The translations under genes and the position numbers were made by a program. Positions 55,278 through 63,955 of a stretch of 64,000 bases of DNA are shown one piece after another (the first letter of the stretch is position 1; each line of letters begins with the position of its first letter). A model generated the notes under the pieces. The model had not been told where the DNA came from, ran no database searches, and saw only the letters and a program-made list of their open reading frames with translations. The stretch lies in the NCBI RefSeq assembly GCF_041261445.1, contig NZ_JBGCCU010000002.1, forward strand, positions 62,001 to 126,000, given 5' to 3'. Origin of the DNA: Catenulispora sp. EB89. GTDB lineage: Bacteria; Actinomycetota; Actinomycetes; Streptomycetales; Catenulisporaceae.

Positions 55278-55283
55278 TAGCCT
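55278..55283 (+). promoter_or_regulatory. -10 box of a leaderless transcript
   Basis: TAGCCT lies 7 nt before GTG 55291. Confidence 0.4.
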
Positions 55284-55290
55284 CCAGCGC

Positions 55291-55950
55291 GTGACTGACT
55301 GGGTGACCATATCCTCGCTGGCCACCGCCGGGACCACGGTGATCCTGGCGGCGGCCACGCTGAAGTCGGTGCGCTCGGCCTCGCGCGCCGCGGCCGCCGC
55401 CGAGCGGGCGGTGCTGGTGGGGCTGCGGCCGGTGCTGCTGAACTCGCGGCTGACCGACCGCGACGAGAAGATCTTCTGGGCCGACGACCACTGGGCCGTG
55501 GTGAGCGGGGGTCGGGGCTACGCCGAGATCGTGGACGGGGTCATCTACTTCGCGATCTCCGTGCGCAACGCCGGCGCGGGATTGGCGGTGCTGCAGGGCT
55601 GGGCGGTCGCCGAGGAGCGCCGCGGGCCGGAGGACCAGCACACGGCGCCGCAGGACTACCGCCGGATGATCCGCGACCTGTTCATCCCGGCGCACGACAT
55701 CGGCTACTGGCACGCCGCGCTGCGCGACGCCGACGACCCGCAGTACGCGGCGATGGAGGCGGCGATCAAGGAGCGGCGGGTGTTCACCGTCGAGATCCTG
55801 TACAGCGATCACGAGGGCGGGCAGAGCAGCATCTGCCGGTTCGTGCTGCGGCCCCGGGACAAGGACGGGAACCTGGCGGACTGGATCTCCGGGGTGGGGC
55901 GGCACTGGAATCTGGACCGGCCGGATCCTCGGGCTGCGTGGTCTGGGTGA
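55291..55950 (+). CDS. Hypothetical protein with one N-terminal membrane helix
   Basis: 219-residue protein; helix at residues ~5-25 (ISSLATAGTTVILAAATL), then a short Ala-rich coil and a ~170-residue cytosolic domain rich in beta-strand (YFAISVRNAGAGLAVLQGW, FTVEILYSDHEGGQSSICR). The pattern resembles conserved actinobacterial proteins of unknown function in which the strand domain follows a single anchor. No catalytic motif seen. 19 nt after the ThDP gene but with its own -10 box. Confidence 0.7.
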   Translation: MTDWVTISSLATAGTTVILAAATLKSVRSASRAAAAAERAVLVGLRPVLLNSRLTDRDEKIFWADDHWAVVSGGRGYAEIVDGVIYFAISVRNAGAGLAVLQGWAVAEERRGPEDQHTAPQDYRRMIRDLFIPAHDIGYWHAALRDADDPQYAAMEAAIKERRVFTVEILYSDHEGGQSSICRFVLRPRDKDGNLADWISGVGRHWNLDRPDPRAAWSG

Positions 55951-56024
55951 GGGGGCGCTCGGGTGGGTCTTTTGCGGCTTCGGCGACGCGCCGTATTCCC
56001 GTTGAGCACCGGCGACGCACGGGT

Positions 56025-56030
56025 TAGCGT
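56025..56030 (+). promoter_or_regulatory. -10 box of a leaderless transcript
   Basis: TAGCGT lies 8 nt before ATG 56039 of the methyltransferase gene. Confidence 0.4.
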
Positions 56031-56038
56031 CGGGTGTC

Positions 56039-56896
56039 ATGAGCGCTGAGACGACCGCCCCGCAGCCGGACCCGGAGAAGTGGCTGGAGTACAACCGGGC
56101 CAACTGGGACGAGCGGGTGCCGATCCACGTGGACGGCCGGTTCTACGACCTGGACTCGTTCGCCGCGGGCCGGGAGACGCTGGAGCCGTTCGAGCTCGCC
56201 GAGGTCGGGGACGTGCGCGGCAAGCACCTGCTGCACCTGCAGAGCCACATCGGGACCGAGACGCTGGGCTGGGCCCGGCACGGCGCGGCGGTCACCGGGC
56301 TGGACTTCTCGGCGCCGGCGATGGAGGCCGCGGCGAAGCTGGCGGAGCGGATCGGCGTCACGGACTCGCGGTGGGTCACGTCGAACCTCTACGACGCGGC
56401 CGAGGCGCTCGGCGGGGAGCAGTTCGACGTCGTGTACACCGGCAAGGGCGCGCTGTGCTGGCTGCCGGACATCGAGCGGTGGGCCCGGGTCGCGGCGTCG
56501 ATGGTGAAGCCGGGCGGGTTCCTGTACGTGTCGGAGTTCCATCCGTTCGGGAACACGCTGGACGACGAGGCCGGGCGGACGGTCGCGTACGACTACTTCG
56601 ACCGGTCGCCGCAGGTGTGGGACGAGCCCGGGACGTACGCGGACTTCGAGGCGCGGACGCAGCAGAACGTGAGCGTGGAGTTCTACCACGGGATCGGGGA
56701 GATCGTCAGTGCCCTGATCGGCGCGGGGCTGCGGCTGGAGTTCCTGCACGAGTTCGACATGACGCTGTTCTCGCGGTTCCGGACGCTGGAGCGGCGGGAC
56801 GAGGTCTACCGGCTGCCGGAGGGGCAGCCTCGGGTGCCGCTGATGTTCTCTTTGCGGGCTTCCAAGCCCGCGGCGGGTGAGACACCAAAGCTCTGA
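56039..56896 (+). CDS. Class I SAM-dependent methyltransferase
   Basis: 285-residue enzyme. SAM motif I is KHLLHLQSHIGTETLGWARHG, a variant (LQxHxGxD/E) known for one methyltransferase subfamily, then VTGLDFSAPAMEAAAKLAER and FDVVYTGKGALCWLPDIERW. C-terminal part (SRFRTLERRDEVYRLPEG, PLMFSLRASKPA) is typical of the same subfamily. Substrate unknown. Confidence 0.87.
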   Translation: MSAETTAPQPDPEKWLEYNRANWDERVPIHVDGRFYDLDSFAAGRETLEPFELAEVGDVRGKHLLHLQSHIGTETLGWARHGAAVTGLDFSAPAMEAAAKLAERIGVTDSRWVTSNLYDAAEALGGEQFDVVYTGKGALCWLPDIERWARVAASMVKPGGFLYVSEFHPFGNTLDDEAGRTVAYDYFDRSPQVWDEPGTYADFEARTQQNVSVEFYHGIGEIVSALIGAGLRLEFLHEFDMTLFSRFRTLERRDEVYRLPEGQPRVPLMFSLRASKPAAGETPKL

Positions 56897-56908
56897 TGTC
56901 CGAGCCGC

Positions 56909-57346
56909 TCACAGCTTCGCCATGAACCGTTCGGCGTTGACGATGACGCGGGTGATCTCGCCCTCGCCGACCAGGCGGCCGTCGGCGTCGTGCGCGGCCA
57001 CGGTGAAGCGCAGGAGGCGGTCGTCGCGGTGCGCGAGATCAGCGCTGGCGGTGACGGTACCGCCGACCGGCGTGGGGTAGACGTGGTCGAAGCGGATGCG
57101 GGTGCCGACGGTGGTCTGGCCTTCGGCCAGGAGCCGCGCGGCGGCCACGACCGTCGCCTGCTCGGCGAGGGCGATGAGGCGCGGGGTGCCCAGCACGGGG
57201 AGGTCGCCGGAGCCCACGGCGCGGGCGGTGTCGGCTTCGGTGACGTGGAGGGTGGTTTGCGCTTGGAGCGGGGCGGCTTCGGCGGCGGGGGTTTCGGGGG
57301 TCCCGCCGGCATCGTGGGCGTCGTGGGCTCCGTGTGCTTCGGTCAC
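56909..57346 (-). CDS. Thioesterase-family protein (FlK/hotdog type)
   Basis: 145-residue hotdog-fold protein. VLGTPRLIALAEQATVVAAA and GTRIRFDHVYPTPVGGTVTA match the fluoroacetyl-CoA thioesterase-like family; most members are general acyl-CoA thioesterases or binding proteins. N-terminal ~35 residues are Ala/Pro/His-rich. GTG 57346 overlaps the cydDC stop as GTGA, and TAGGGT 6 nt upstream could also start a leaderless mRNA. Confidence 0.82.
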   Translation of the reverse strand: MTEAHGAHDAHDAGGTPETPAAEAAPLQAQTTLHVTEADTARAVGSGDLPVLGTPRLIALAEQATVVAAARLLAEGQTTVGTRIRFDHVYPTPVGGTVTASADLAHRDDRLLRFTVAAHDADGRLVGEGEITRVIVNAERFMAKL

Positions 57347-60300
57347 GCGTAGACCCTACACAGGCTGTGGAAGGCGCCCCGCCGGCGCATGAGCTCCGAC
57401 CAGCTGCCGCGTTCGACGACGCGGCCGGCGTCCAGGACGACGATCTCGTCGACGTGCTCCAGCCCGGTGAGCCGGTGCGTGACGAGCAGCGTGGTCTTCG
57501 GCAACGCGAGCAGGTCGCGCAGGAGCGCGTCGGCGGTGGCGGGGTCGAGGTGCTCGGTCGGCTCGTCGAGGAGCAGGACGGGGAAGTCCGCCAGCAGCGC
57601 GCGGGCCAGCACGAGGCGCCGATGCTGGCCCCCGGAGAGGCAGGCGCCGTGCTCGCCGACGAAAGTGCCGAGGCCCGCGGGGAGGGTGCGGACCCAGTCG
57701 GCGAGGCGGGCGCGGGTGAGGGCGTCTTCGAGGTCTGATGCGGTGGCGCCGGGGCGCGCGAGGCGGAGGTTCTCGCGCAGGGTGCTATCGAAGACGTGGG
57801 CGTCCTGGGCGCAGAGGCCGATGACGCGGCGGACTTCTTCAGCGCGGAGGGCGGTGGTGGGGGTGCCGCCCAGGGTGATCGGGGAGTTGGTATCGGGGTC
57901 GACGAGGCGGAGCAGGGCACTGATGAGGGTGGACTTGCCGGAGCCGCTGGGGCCGACGACGGCGACCTTGCGGCCGGGAGCGAGGTCGAGGTCGAAGTCC
58001 CGGAGGGCGGGCTGCTCGCGCCCGGGCCAGGTGACGCTGAGGCTGCGGACGCGGATGGTGTGGTCCGCGGGCAGCGGGACCGGCTGCGCGGGCTCGCGGA
58101 CGGCGTCGGGAGCCGCGAGGACTTCGCGGACGCGGCGCTCGGCGGTTCGGGCGCGACGGAGGTGCTGGAGGGCTTGGGGGAGGCCGGCGGTGGCCTCGGC
58201 GAGGGCTAATGGAGTGAGGATGAGGACGGCTAGGAGCGTGGCGGGGAGGGCGGCTGCGGTCGCGGCGTGGCTGGCGGTCGCGGCGGCGTGACCGGCAGTC
58301 GCAGCGGCAGCAGCGACGTGGCCGGTAGGCGCGGCGGCAGCAGCGACGTGGCCGGTAGGCGCGGCGGCAGCGGCGGCGTGGCCGGTAGGCGCGGCGGCAA
58401 CAGCATGACCGGCAGCGGCACCAGCGGTCGCGGCGCCTTGACCAGCAGCGGCACCGGCAGTCGCGGCAGCAGCATGACCGGCGGCGACGGCAGCTTGGCT
58501 GGCGGTCGCGGCAGCTTGACCGGCAGCGGCACCAGCGGTCGCGCCGACTTGGCCCGCTGGCCCCGCCGACCTCCCGTGCAGAGCCTCCAGCGCGGCGTAG
58601 GCAGCGCCCCAGACCGTCGTGCCTGTAGCCAGGACGGCGAGCCCGGTACCCATGCCGCGTGCTCGGGCGGACCGGCGTTCCGTGGCGGTGAGATCGTGGT
58701 CGGCGGCGTTGATGCGGGCGAGGCGTGGCCGGACCGCGTCGGCGGCGATCAGGTCGGGGGCGCCGCGCAGCAAGTCGTGGAGTTCGGTCGTGAGGTGGCC
58801 CTTCGCGGGCGCCACGTGCTGGTCGGCTTTGGCTGAGGTGCGCGCCGCCGCCACGGGAATCGCGATGCCGCCGACGATCAGACCGAGCGCCGTGATCGCC
58901 GCGACGCTCGGGAGTGCCTGCGCCAGCGCCGCCACCGCGAGGGTGCCGGCCGTCGTCGCCGCGATCGCCGGCAGCAGGAAGCGGAGGTAGCGGTCCTGGA
59001 CCGCGTCGACATCGGCCACGAAGCGCGCCAGCAACTCGCCGCGCCGCCGCCCCGGAGCCTGGCGCGTGAGGCGGTCGTAGGTGCGGGCGCGCAGGTCGCC
59101 GAGGATGCGGTACGCGGCGTCGTGCGCGACCAGGCGCTCGGCGTAGCGGAACACGGCGCGGCCGATGCCGAGGGCGCGGACGGCCGTGATGGCGATCATC
59201 AGGTCGAAGATCGGAGGCCGCTGCGCCGCCCGCGAGATGAGCCACGCGGAGGTGGCGGTCAGGCCGACCGCGGAGGCCAGCGCGGCGGCGCCGAGGGCCG
59301 CCGCGAGGGCGAGGCGCGCGGTGGGGTGGCGGTGGCGGCCGGGGGCGGGCTGCGGAGGTTGCGCAGCGGCGGGGTCGCATGCTGATGGTGCGGCGGCGGG
59401 CAACAGTTCGGCCTGAGGGGGGTATGGTTCGCGGTCGTTCGTGGCGGGGCCGACCGGGACCACGCGATCCGCGAGTGCCGCCAGCGCTGTGCGGTGTGCC
59501 ACCACGAGCGCGGTGCGGCCTTTGATCAGGGTGCGGATGCTGGCCACGACCTCGGCTTCGGCGGCTGCGTCCAGGGATGCCGTGGGCTCGTCGAGGAGGA
59601 GGACCGGGCGGTCGGCGAGGAAGGCTCGGGCGATGCCGAGGCGTTGGCGTTGGCCTGCCGACAGGCCGTGGCCGCCTTCGCCGATGCGGGCTGACAGGCC
59701 GCCCGGGAGGGCCGCGACGAAGTCCGCTGCCGCTGCCGACCGGAGCGCTGCCCAGACTTCCGCGTCCGATGCCTCCGCGCGGGCCAGGCGCACGTTCTCC
59801 GCCACCGTCCCGGCGAACAAGTACGGATGCTGCGGCAGCCACGCCACCGGTCCGGCCGCGGGTGCCACGGTCGCCGAGCCCGACGACGCCTCCACGAAGC
59901 CCAGCAGCGCCTTCAGCACCGTCGACTTGCCCGCGCCCGATGCCCCGACCAGGGCCACGCACTCCCCCGGCGCGACGGTCAGTGAGAAGTTCGACAGTGC
60001 GGGTTCGGTGCGGCCCGGGTAGCAAACTGTCAGGTTGTTGATATCGATGCCGCCGGGGGCGTCCGAGGATCGTTGGCTCGGGACCGGAACAGCTGCAGGA
60101 GCAAGCGATGGAGCAGGAGCAGGAGCAGAAGCAGAAGCGCTGGGAGCCGTCTCCAAAACCCCCAAAACCTCCCCCGCGGCAGCCTTCCCCTCCGCACTCG
60201 CGTGATAGAAAGCCCCCACCTGCCGCAGCGGCCAGTAAGCCTCCGGCGCCAGAATCAGCACCAGCAGCCCCGTCCGCAGGTCCAGCGTCCCGCCCACCAG

Positions 60301-61107
60301 CCGCAGCCCGACCCCCACCGCGACCATCGCCACCGAGATCGTCGCGGCCAGCTCCAGCACCAGCGACGACAGGAACGCCACCCGCAGCGTCCCCAGCGTC
60401 GCCGCCCGGTCCTCGTCCGTCGCGCGGCGGATCGCGGCGGCCTGCGCCCGCGCGCGGCCGAACACCAGCAGGTCCGGCAGACCCGCGACCACGTCCAGGA
60501 AGTGCCCCGCCAGCACATCCAGGGCGCGCCGGCGGCGCTCCACGTGCGTGCGCGTCGCCACGCCGACCAGCCACAGGAACAGCGGGATCAACGGCAGCGT
60601 CACCAAGACAACGACGCCCGATTCCCAGTCCGCGGCGAACAGCACCGCCAAGACCGCGGCCGGCACCGTCGCCGACAGCACCACCTGCGGCAGGTAGCGC
60701 GCGAAGTAGTCGTCGAGGCCGTCCACCCCGCGCGTCGCCAGCGTCACCAGCGGGGCCGTCTTGCGCGTCGCCAGCCAGCGCGGGCCCAGCGCCATCAGGT
60801 GCGCGGCCAGCCGCAGGCGCAGCGCGGACTTCACCGACGCCGACGCCCGGAACGCCGCCGTCTCCGTCGCCCAGGACAGCGCCGCCCGCGCGCAGACGCA
60901 GCAACCCAGGACGGCCAGCCACGGCCAGACCGAAGCTGCCGGAGCCGACACCCCCGCCGCCGCCCGCGCGAACCCCACAGCGATCAGCGAAGCCAGCGCC
61001 CACGCCTGCCCGATCACCGCCAGCGCCGACAGCGTCCCGAGCACCGCGCACAGCGCCACCCACGGACGGACCGCCTCGGCCTCCCGCGCCAGCCGCCGAT
61101 CGAGCAT
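57343..61107 (-). CDS. cydDC: Fused CydDC-type ABC transporter
   Basis: 1254-residue fusion of the two half-transporters that assemble cytochrome bd by exporting cysteine/glutathione-type thiols. First half (CydD-like): six helices, Walker A GASGAGKST, signature LSAGQRQRLG, Walker B VLLLDEPTASLD. Second half (CydC-like) from ~residue 580: Walker [10 protein letters not shown], signature LSGGQHRRL, Walker B LLLDEPTEHLD. In the second membrane domain an Ala-rich insertion of ~105 residues (repeat AAAPTGHVAA) interrupts the helices. Fused CydDC is known in Streptomyces; this insertion is unusual. It begins 31 nt after the cydB stop. Confidence 0.9.
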   Translation of the reverse strand: MLDRRLAREAEAVRPWVALCAVLGTLSALAVIGQAWALASLIAVGFARAAAGVSAPAASVWPWLAVLGCCVCARAALSWATETAAFRASASVKSALRLRLAAHLMALGPRWLATRKTAPLVTLATRGVDGLDDYFARYLPQVVLSATVPAAVLAVLFAADWESGVVVLVTLPLIPLFLWLVGVATRTHVERRRRALDVLAGHFLDVVAGLPDLLVFGRARAQAAAIRRATDEDRAATLGTLRVAFLSSLVLELAATISVAMVAVGVGLRLVGGTLDLRTGLLVLILAPEAYWPLRQVGAFYHASAEGKAAAGEVLGVLETAPSASASAPAPAPSLAPAAVPVPSQRSSDAPGGIDINNLTVCYPGRTEPALSNFSLTVAPGECVALVGASGAGKSTVLKALLGFVEASSGSATVAPAAGPVAWLPQHPYLFAGTVAENVRLARAEASDAEVWAALRSAAAADFVAALPGGLSARIGEGGHGLSAGQRQRLGIARAFLADRPVLLLDEPTASLDAAAEAEVVASIRTLIKGRTALVVAHRTALAALADRVVPVGPATNDREPYPPQAELLPAAAPSACDPAAAQPPQPAPGRHRHPTARLALAAALGAAALASAVGLTATSAWLISRAAQRPPIFDLMIAITAVRALGIGRAVFRYAERLVAHDAAYRILGDLRARTYDRLTRQAPGRRRGELLARFVADVDAVQDRYLRFLLPAIAATTAGTLAVAALAQALPSVAAITALGLIVGGIAIPVAAARTSAKADQHVAPAKGHLTTELHDLLRGAPDLIAADAVRPRLARINAADHDLTATERRSARARGMGTGLAVLATGTTVWGAAYAALEALHGRSAGPAGQVGATAGAAAGQAAATASQAAVAAGHAAAATAGAAAGQGAATAGAAAGHAVAAAPTGHAAAAAAPTGHVAAAAAPTGHVAAAAATAGHAAATASHAATAAALPATLLAVLILTPLALAEATAGLPQALQHLRRARTAERRVREVLAAPDAVREPAQPVPLPADHTIRVRSLSVTWPGREQPALRDFDLDLAPGRKVAVVGPSGSGKSTLISALLRLVDPDTNSPITLGGTPTTALRAEEVRRVIGLCAQDAHVFDSTLRENLRLARPGATASDLEDALTRARLADWVRTLPAGLGTFVGEHGACLSGGQHRRLVLARALLADFPVLLLDEPTEHLDPATADALLRDLLALPKTTLLVTHRLTGLEHVDEIVVLDAGRVVERGSWSELMRRRGAFHSLCRVYA
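57353..57358 (-). promoter_or_regulatory. -10 box inside the end of cydDC
   Basis: On the minus strand TAGGGT lies 6 nt before GTG 57346 of the thioesterase gene, inside the last codons of cydDC. Confidence 0.4.
58318..58407. repeat. 30-bp tandem repeat in the CydC-like half
   Basis: Three tandem copies of a 30-bp unit starting GTGGCCGGTAGGCGCGGCGG (58318-58347, 58348-58377, 58378-58407), encoding a 10-residue Ala/Pro/Thr/Gly/His repeat in the minus frame. The whole low-complexity insertion spans about 58240-58560. Confidence 0.8.
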
Positions 61108-61138
61108 CAGCAGCCCGCAAGAACGGAAAGCAGCCGCA

Positions 61139-62140
61139 TCAGTGCGCCGCCGGAATGTTCCGGACCCCGATGCGCTTGCGGAACACCCAGTACGTCCAGC
61201 CCTGATAAAGCAGCACCAGCGGCGTGAAAACGCACGCCACCACGCTCATCACCGTCAGCGTGTAATGCGACGAAGCCGCCGAGTGCACCGTCAGCGACCA
61301 CTGCGGATCCAGCGACGACGGCATCACGATCGGGAACATCGCGATGAACATCGACGCCACCATCGTCGCCACCGCCGCCCCCGACAGCACGAACGCCCAG
61401 CCGTCCCGCCCGAGCCGCACCACCGCCGCGCAGGCCAGCAGCGCCACCAACGGCACCACCCCCACCGTCCACGACAGCGGCCCGCCCCAGTGCCCGTTGA
61501 TCCGGCCCAGCAGCACCCCGACCAGCACCAGGCTCACCAGCGCGCCGGGCACCGCCAGCCGCCGCGCGCCGTCGCGGATGGGCCCGCGCGTCTTCAGCGC
61601 CGTGTAGACGGCGCCGTGGGTCAGGAACAGCGCCAGGAAGGCCAGGGCGCCGACGAGGCCGTCGAAGGTGGTGAGGAAGTCGGACATCCGGCCGTGGAAG
61701 TTCATGTCGTCGCCGATCTTGGTGCCGGAGAACATGCAGCCGAACACCAGGCCCCACAACAGCGGCGGGAGCAGCGAACCGAGGAAGATGCACCAGTCCC
61801 ACCACGCCCGGTGCCGGGCGTCGCTCTTGCCCCGGTACTCGAAGGCGACGTTGCGGACGATCAGCGACAGCAGCACCAGGAGCAGCGGCACGTAGAACCC
61901 GGACAGCAGGGTGGCGTACCAGTTCGGGAACGCCGCGAACGTCGCCCCGATCGCGGTGATCACCCACACCTCGTTGCCGTCCCAGACCGGGCCGATGGTG
62001 TTGATCAGCACCCGGCGGTTGGCCTCGTCGCGCGCCAGGACCTTGGTCAGGATCCCGACCCCGAAGTCGAAGCCCTCCAGGAAGAAGTAGCCGATCCACA
62101 GCACCGCGATCAGCAGGTACCAGAAGTTCACCAGGCTCAC
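61139..62140 (-). CDS. cydB: Cytochrome bd oxidase subunit II
   Basis: 333-residue membrane subunit. Signature YFFLEGFDFGVGIL near the start, then GPVWDGNEVWVITAIGATFA and FPNWYATLLSGFYVPLLLV. Second gene of the cyd operon, 19 nt after cydA. It supports the haem-bearing CydA subunit in reducing O2 with quinol. Confidence 0.95.
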   Translation of the reverse strand: MSLVNFWYLLIAVLWIGYFFLEGFDFGVGILTKVLARDEANRRVLINTIGPVWDGNEVWVITAIGATFAAFPNWYATLLSGFYVPLLLVLLSLIVRNVAFEYRGKSDARHRAWWDWCIFLGSLLPPLLWGLVFGCMFSGTKIGDDMNFHGRMSDFLTTFDGLVGALAFLALFLTHGAVYTALKTRGPIRDGARRLAVPGALVSLVLVGVLLGRINGHWGGPLSWTVGVVPLVALLACAAVVRLGRDGWAFVLSGAAVATMVASMFIAMFPIVMPSSLDPQWSLTVHSAASSHYTLTVMSVVACVFTPLVLLYQGWTYWVFRKRIGVRNIPAAH

Positions 62141-62159
62141 GGCCGTCTACCTCTCAGTG

Positions 62160-63599
62160 TCAGTACGCGAACGCAAGTGGCTGATCCTCGTCGCCGTCCA
62201 GAGACGGAGGAGTGGCGACCGGGGCGACGTCATGAGCACCCGCCCGCGCGTACTTGACGCACAACCCCACCTCGACCACGGCCAGCACCGCGTAGAGAGC
62301 CGCGAACAGGATCAGCGAGGTCAGCACCCGGCCGGCCGGCACCGACGTCGAGACGCCCTCGCGGGTGCGCATCAGGCCGTACACGATCCAGGGCTGGCGT
62401 CCGGTCTCGGTGAAGATCCAGCCCCACGCCGAGCCGATCACCGGGAAGACCAGGGTCCACAGGCCGAACCGCCAGAACCACCGGCCCCAGCGGCCCGACG
62501 GCGTGCGGCCCCGCCGGGTGAACCAGAGGCCGAACAGCGCCACCAGCACCGAGAACATCCCGAAGCCGATCATCCAGCGGAAGGACCAGTACGCCATCGG
62601 GATCCACGGCCGGTAGTCGCCGGGGCCGTACTTGGCCTGCTCGGCGGCGTTGGTCTGGTTGATGCCCGGGACCGGGTCGTGGAAGTTGCCGTGGGCCAGG
62701 AAGGACAGCAGGCGCGGGATCTCGATCTCCACCGAGTTGCGGCCCTTCTCGACGTCGCCGACCGCGAACACCGAGAACGGCGCCGGCCCCTGCGTGTCCC
62801 ACAGCGCCTCGGCCGAGGCCATCTTCATCGGCTGCTGCTCGAACATGACCTTGCCCTGCTGGTCCCCGGTCAGCGCGACGCCGACGCCGGCGATCAGCAG
62901 TGCCCACAGGCCGACCAGCAGCGAGGGTCGGAAGACCGCGGGCTGCTGCTTCTTGCGCAGGTGGTAGCAGGAGATGCCGACCAGGGCGGCGCCGGCGCAC
63001 AGGAAGCAGGCGGTCAGGACGTGCAGGAAGGTGATGACGGTGGTCCGCTGGGTGATCACGGCCCAGAAGTCGGTGAGCTCGGCGCGGCCCTTCAGCTCGT
63101 TGAACACGTAGCCGACCGGGTGCTGCATGAAGGAGTTCGCGGCCAGGATGAAGTAGGCGCTGGCCATGGTGCCGAAGGCGGCGATCCAGATGCAGGCCAG
63201 GTGCACGCCGCGGGGCAGCCGCTCCCAGCCGAAGATCCACAGGCCCAGGAACGTGGACTCCAGGAAGAACGCCAGCAGCGCCTCGATGGCCAGCGGCGAG
63301 CCGAAGATGTCGCCGACGAAGCGGGAGTACTCCGACCAGTTCATGCCGAACTGGAACTCCTGCACGATGCCGGTGACCAGGCCGAGGGCGAAGTTGATCA
63401 GGAACAGCCGGCCCCAGAACTTCGTGGCCTGGTAGTACTGCTCCCTGCCGGTGCGGTGCCAGGCCGTCTGGAAGCCCGCGACCAGGAACGAGGTGCCGAT
63501 GGTCAGCGGGACGAACAGGAAGTGGTAGACGGTCGTGATCGCGAACTGCCAGCGGGCCACCGACACCGGGTCCATCGCGGCGGTCACGGACTGGTGCAC
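62160..63599 (-). CDS. cydA: Cytochrome bd oxidase subunit I
   Basis: 479-residue quinol oxidase subunit with three haems. Conserved: ARWQFAITTVYHFLFVPLTI (haem His), GTSFLVAGFQ, GWERLPRGVHLACIWIAAFG, and RQPWIVYGLMRTREGVS (short Q-loop region end). I choose GTG 63599 because AGGAGG lies 7 nt upstream; ATG 63575 (MDPVSVARW) is the alternative. Rex controls cyd in Streptomyces, but I do not find a good Rex site here. Confidence 0.95.
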   Translation of the reverse strand: MHQSVTAAMDPVSVARWQFAITTVYHFLFVPLTIGTSFLVAGFQTAWHRTGREQYYQATKFWGRLFLINFALGLVTGIVQEFQFGMNWSEYSRFVGDIFGSPLAIEALLAFFLESTFLGLWIFGWERLPRGVHLACIWIAAFGTMASAYFILAANSFMQHPVGYVFNELKGRAELTDFWAVITQRTTVITFLHVLTACFLCAGAALVGISCYHLRKKQQPAVFRPSLLVGLWALLIAGVGVALTGDQQGKVMFEQQPMKMASAEALWDTQGPAPFSVFAVGDVEKGRNSVEIEIPRLLSFLAHGNFHDPVPGINQTNAAEQAKYGPGDYRPWIPMAYWSFRWMIGFGMFSVLVALFGLWFTRRGRTPSGRWGRWFWRFGLWTLVFPVIGSAWGWIFTETGRQPWIVYGLMRTREGVSTSVPAGRVLTSLILFAALYAVLAVVEVGLCVKYARAGAHDVAPVATPPSLDGDEDQPLAFAY

Positions 63600-63715
63600 G
63601 GCTCGGCCTCCTACCGACAAACTGACGCGGTCAGCTGATCACGCAGGGTAGTGGAGGCGCGTTCTGTGATGTCAAAGGCGTGTCACCTGTTCGGCGGCAC
63701 GACCAGGCCGAGTGT

Positions 63716-63721
63716 TATTTT
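63716..63721 (+). promoter_or_regulatory. -10 box of a leaderless transcript (bsaP-like)
   Basis: TATTTT lies 6 nt before ATG 63728. Confidence 0.45.
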
Positions 63722-63727
63722 GCCTGC

Positions 63728-63907
63728 ATGGATTTCTGCGGGCAGTGCGGCGAGCCGACGGCCGCGACCGGCCACGAGCGGTGCGCCGCTCGGGCGGAGC
63801 TGGAGCCGCCGCGGTACTGCGGGCACTGCCGCCGCCGGATGGTGGTGCAGGTCGTGCCGACGGGGTGGTCGGCGCGCTGCGTCGAGCACGGGACCGTCAC
63901 CAGCTGA
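63728..63907 (+). CDS. Small Cys-rich protein resembling biotin synthase auxiliary protein BsaP
   Basis: 59-residue protein with six cysteines (C4, C7, C19, C31, C34, C51). The segment [20 protein letters not shown] followed by [11 protein letters not shown] closely recalls actinobacterial BsaP, a small iron-sulfur-linked helper that keeps actinobacterial BioB active. Here it is not beside bioB (which lies 12 kb away) but next to the 3' end of a biotinyl-carrier protein gene. Start ATG 63728 fits the leaderless -10 box. Family call is from memory of the motif and is good but not certain. Confidence 0.75.
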   Translation: MDFCGQCGEPTAATGHERCAARAELEPPRYCGHCRRRMVVQVVPTGWSARCVEHGTVTS

Positions 63908-63911
63908 AAAA

Positions 63912-63939
63912 GAGCACCGTTCTCCGTAGAACGGTGCTC
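63912..63939. terminator. Bidirectional intrinsic terminator
   Basis: Perfect 12-bp stem GAGCACCGTTCT (63912-63923) / AGAACGGTGCTC (63928-63939), with AAAAA on its left that becomes TTTTT after the stem on the minus strand, so it ends the biotinyl-carrier gene and probably also the BsaP-like gene. Confidence 0.85.
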
Positions 63940-63955
63940 CGGAGTGTCAGGGCCC

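Noticed and set aside
63600-63727. TGTGATGTCAAAGGCGTGTCAC as a Rex or CRP site before cydA
   Set aside because: The half-sites are too far apart (13 nt) for either consensus and one half is poor.
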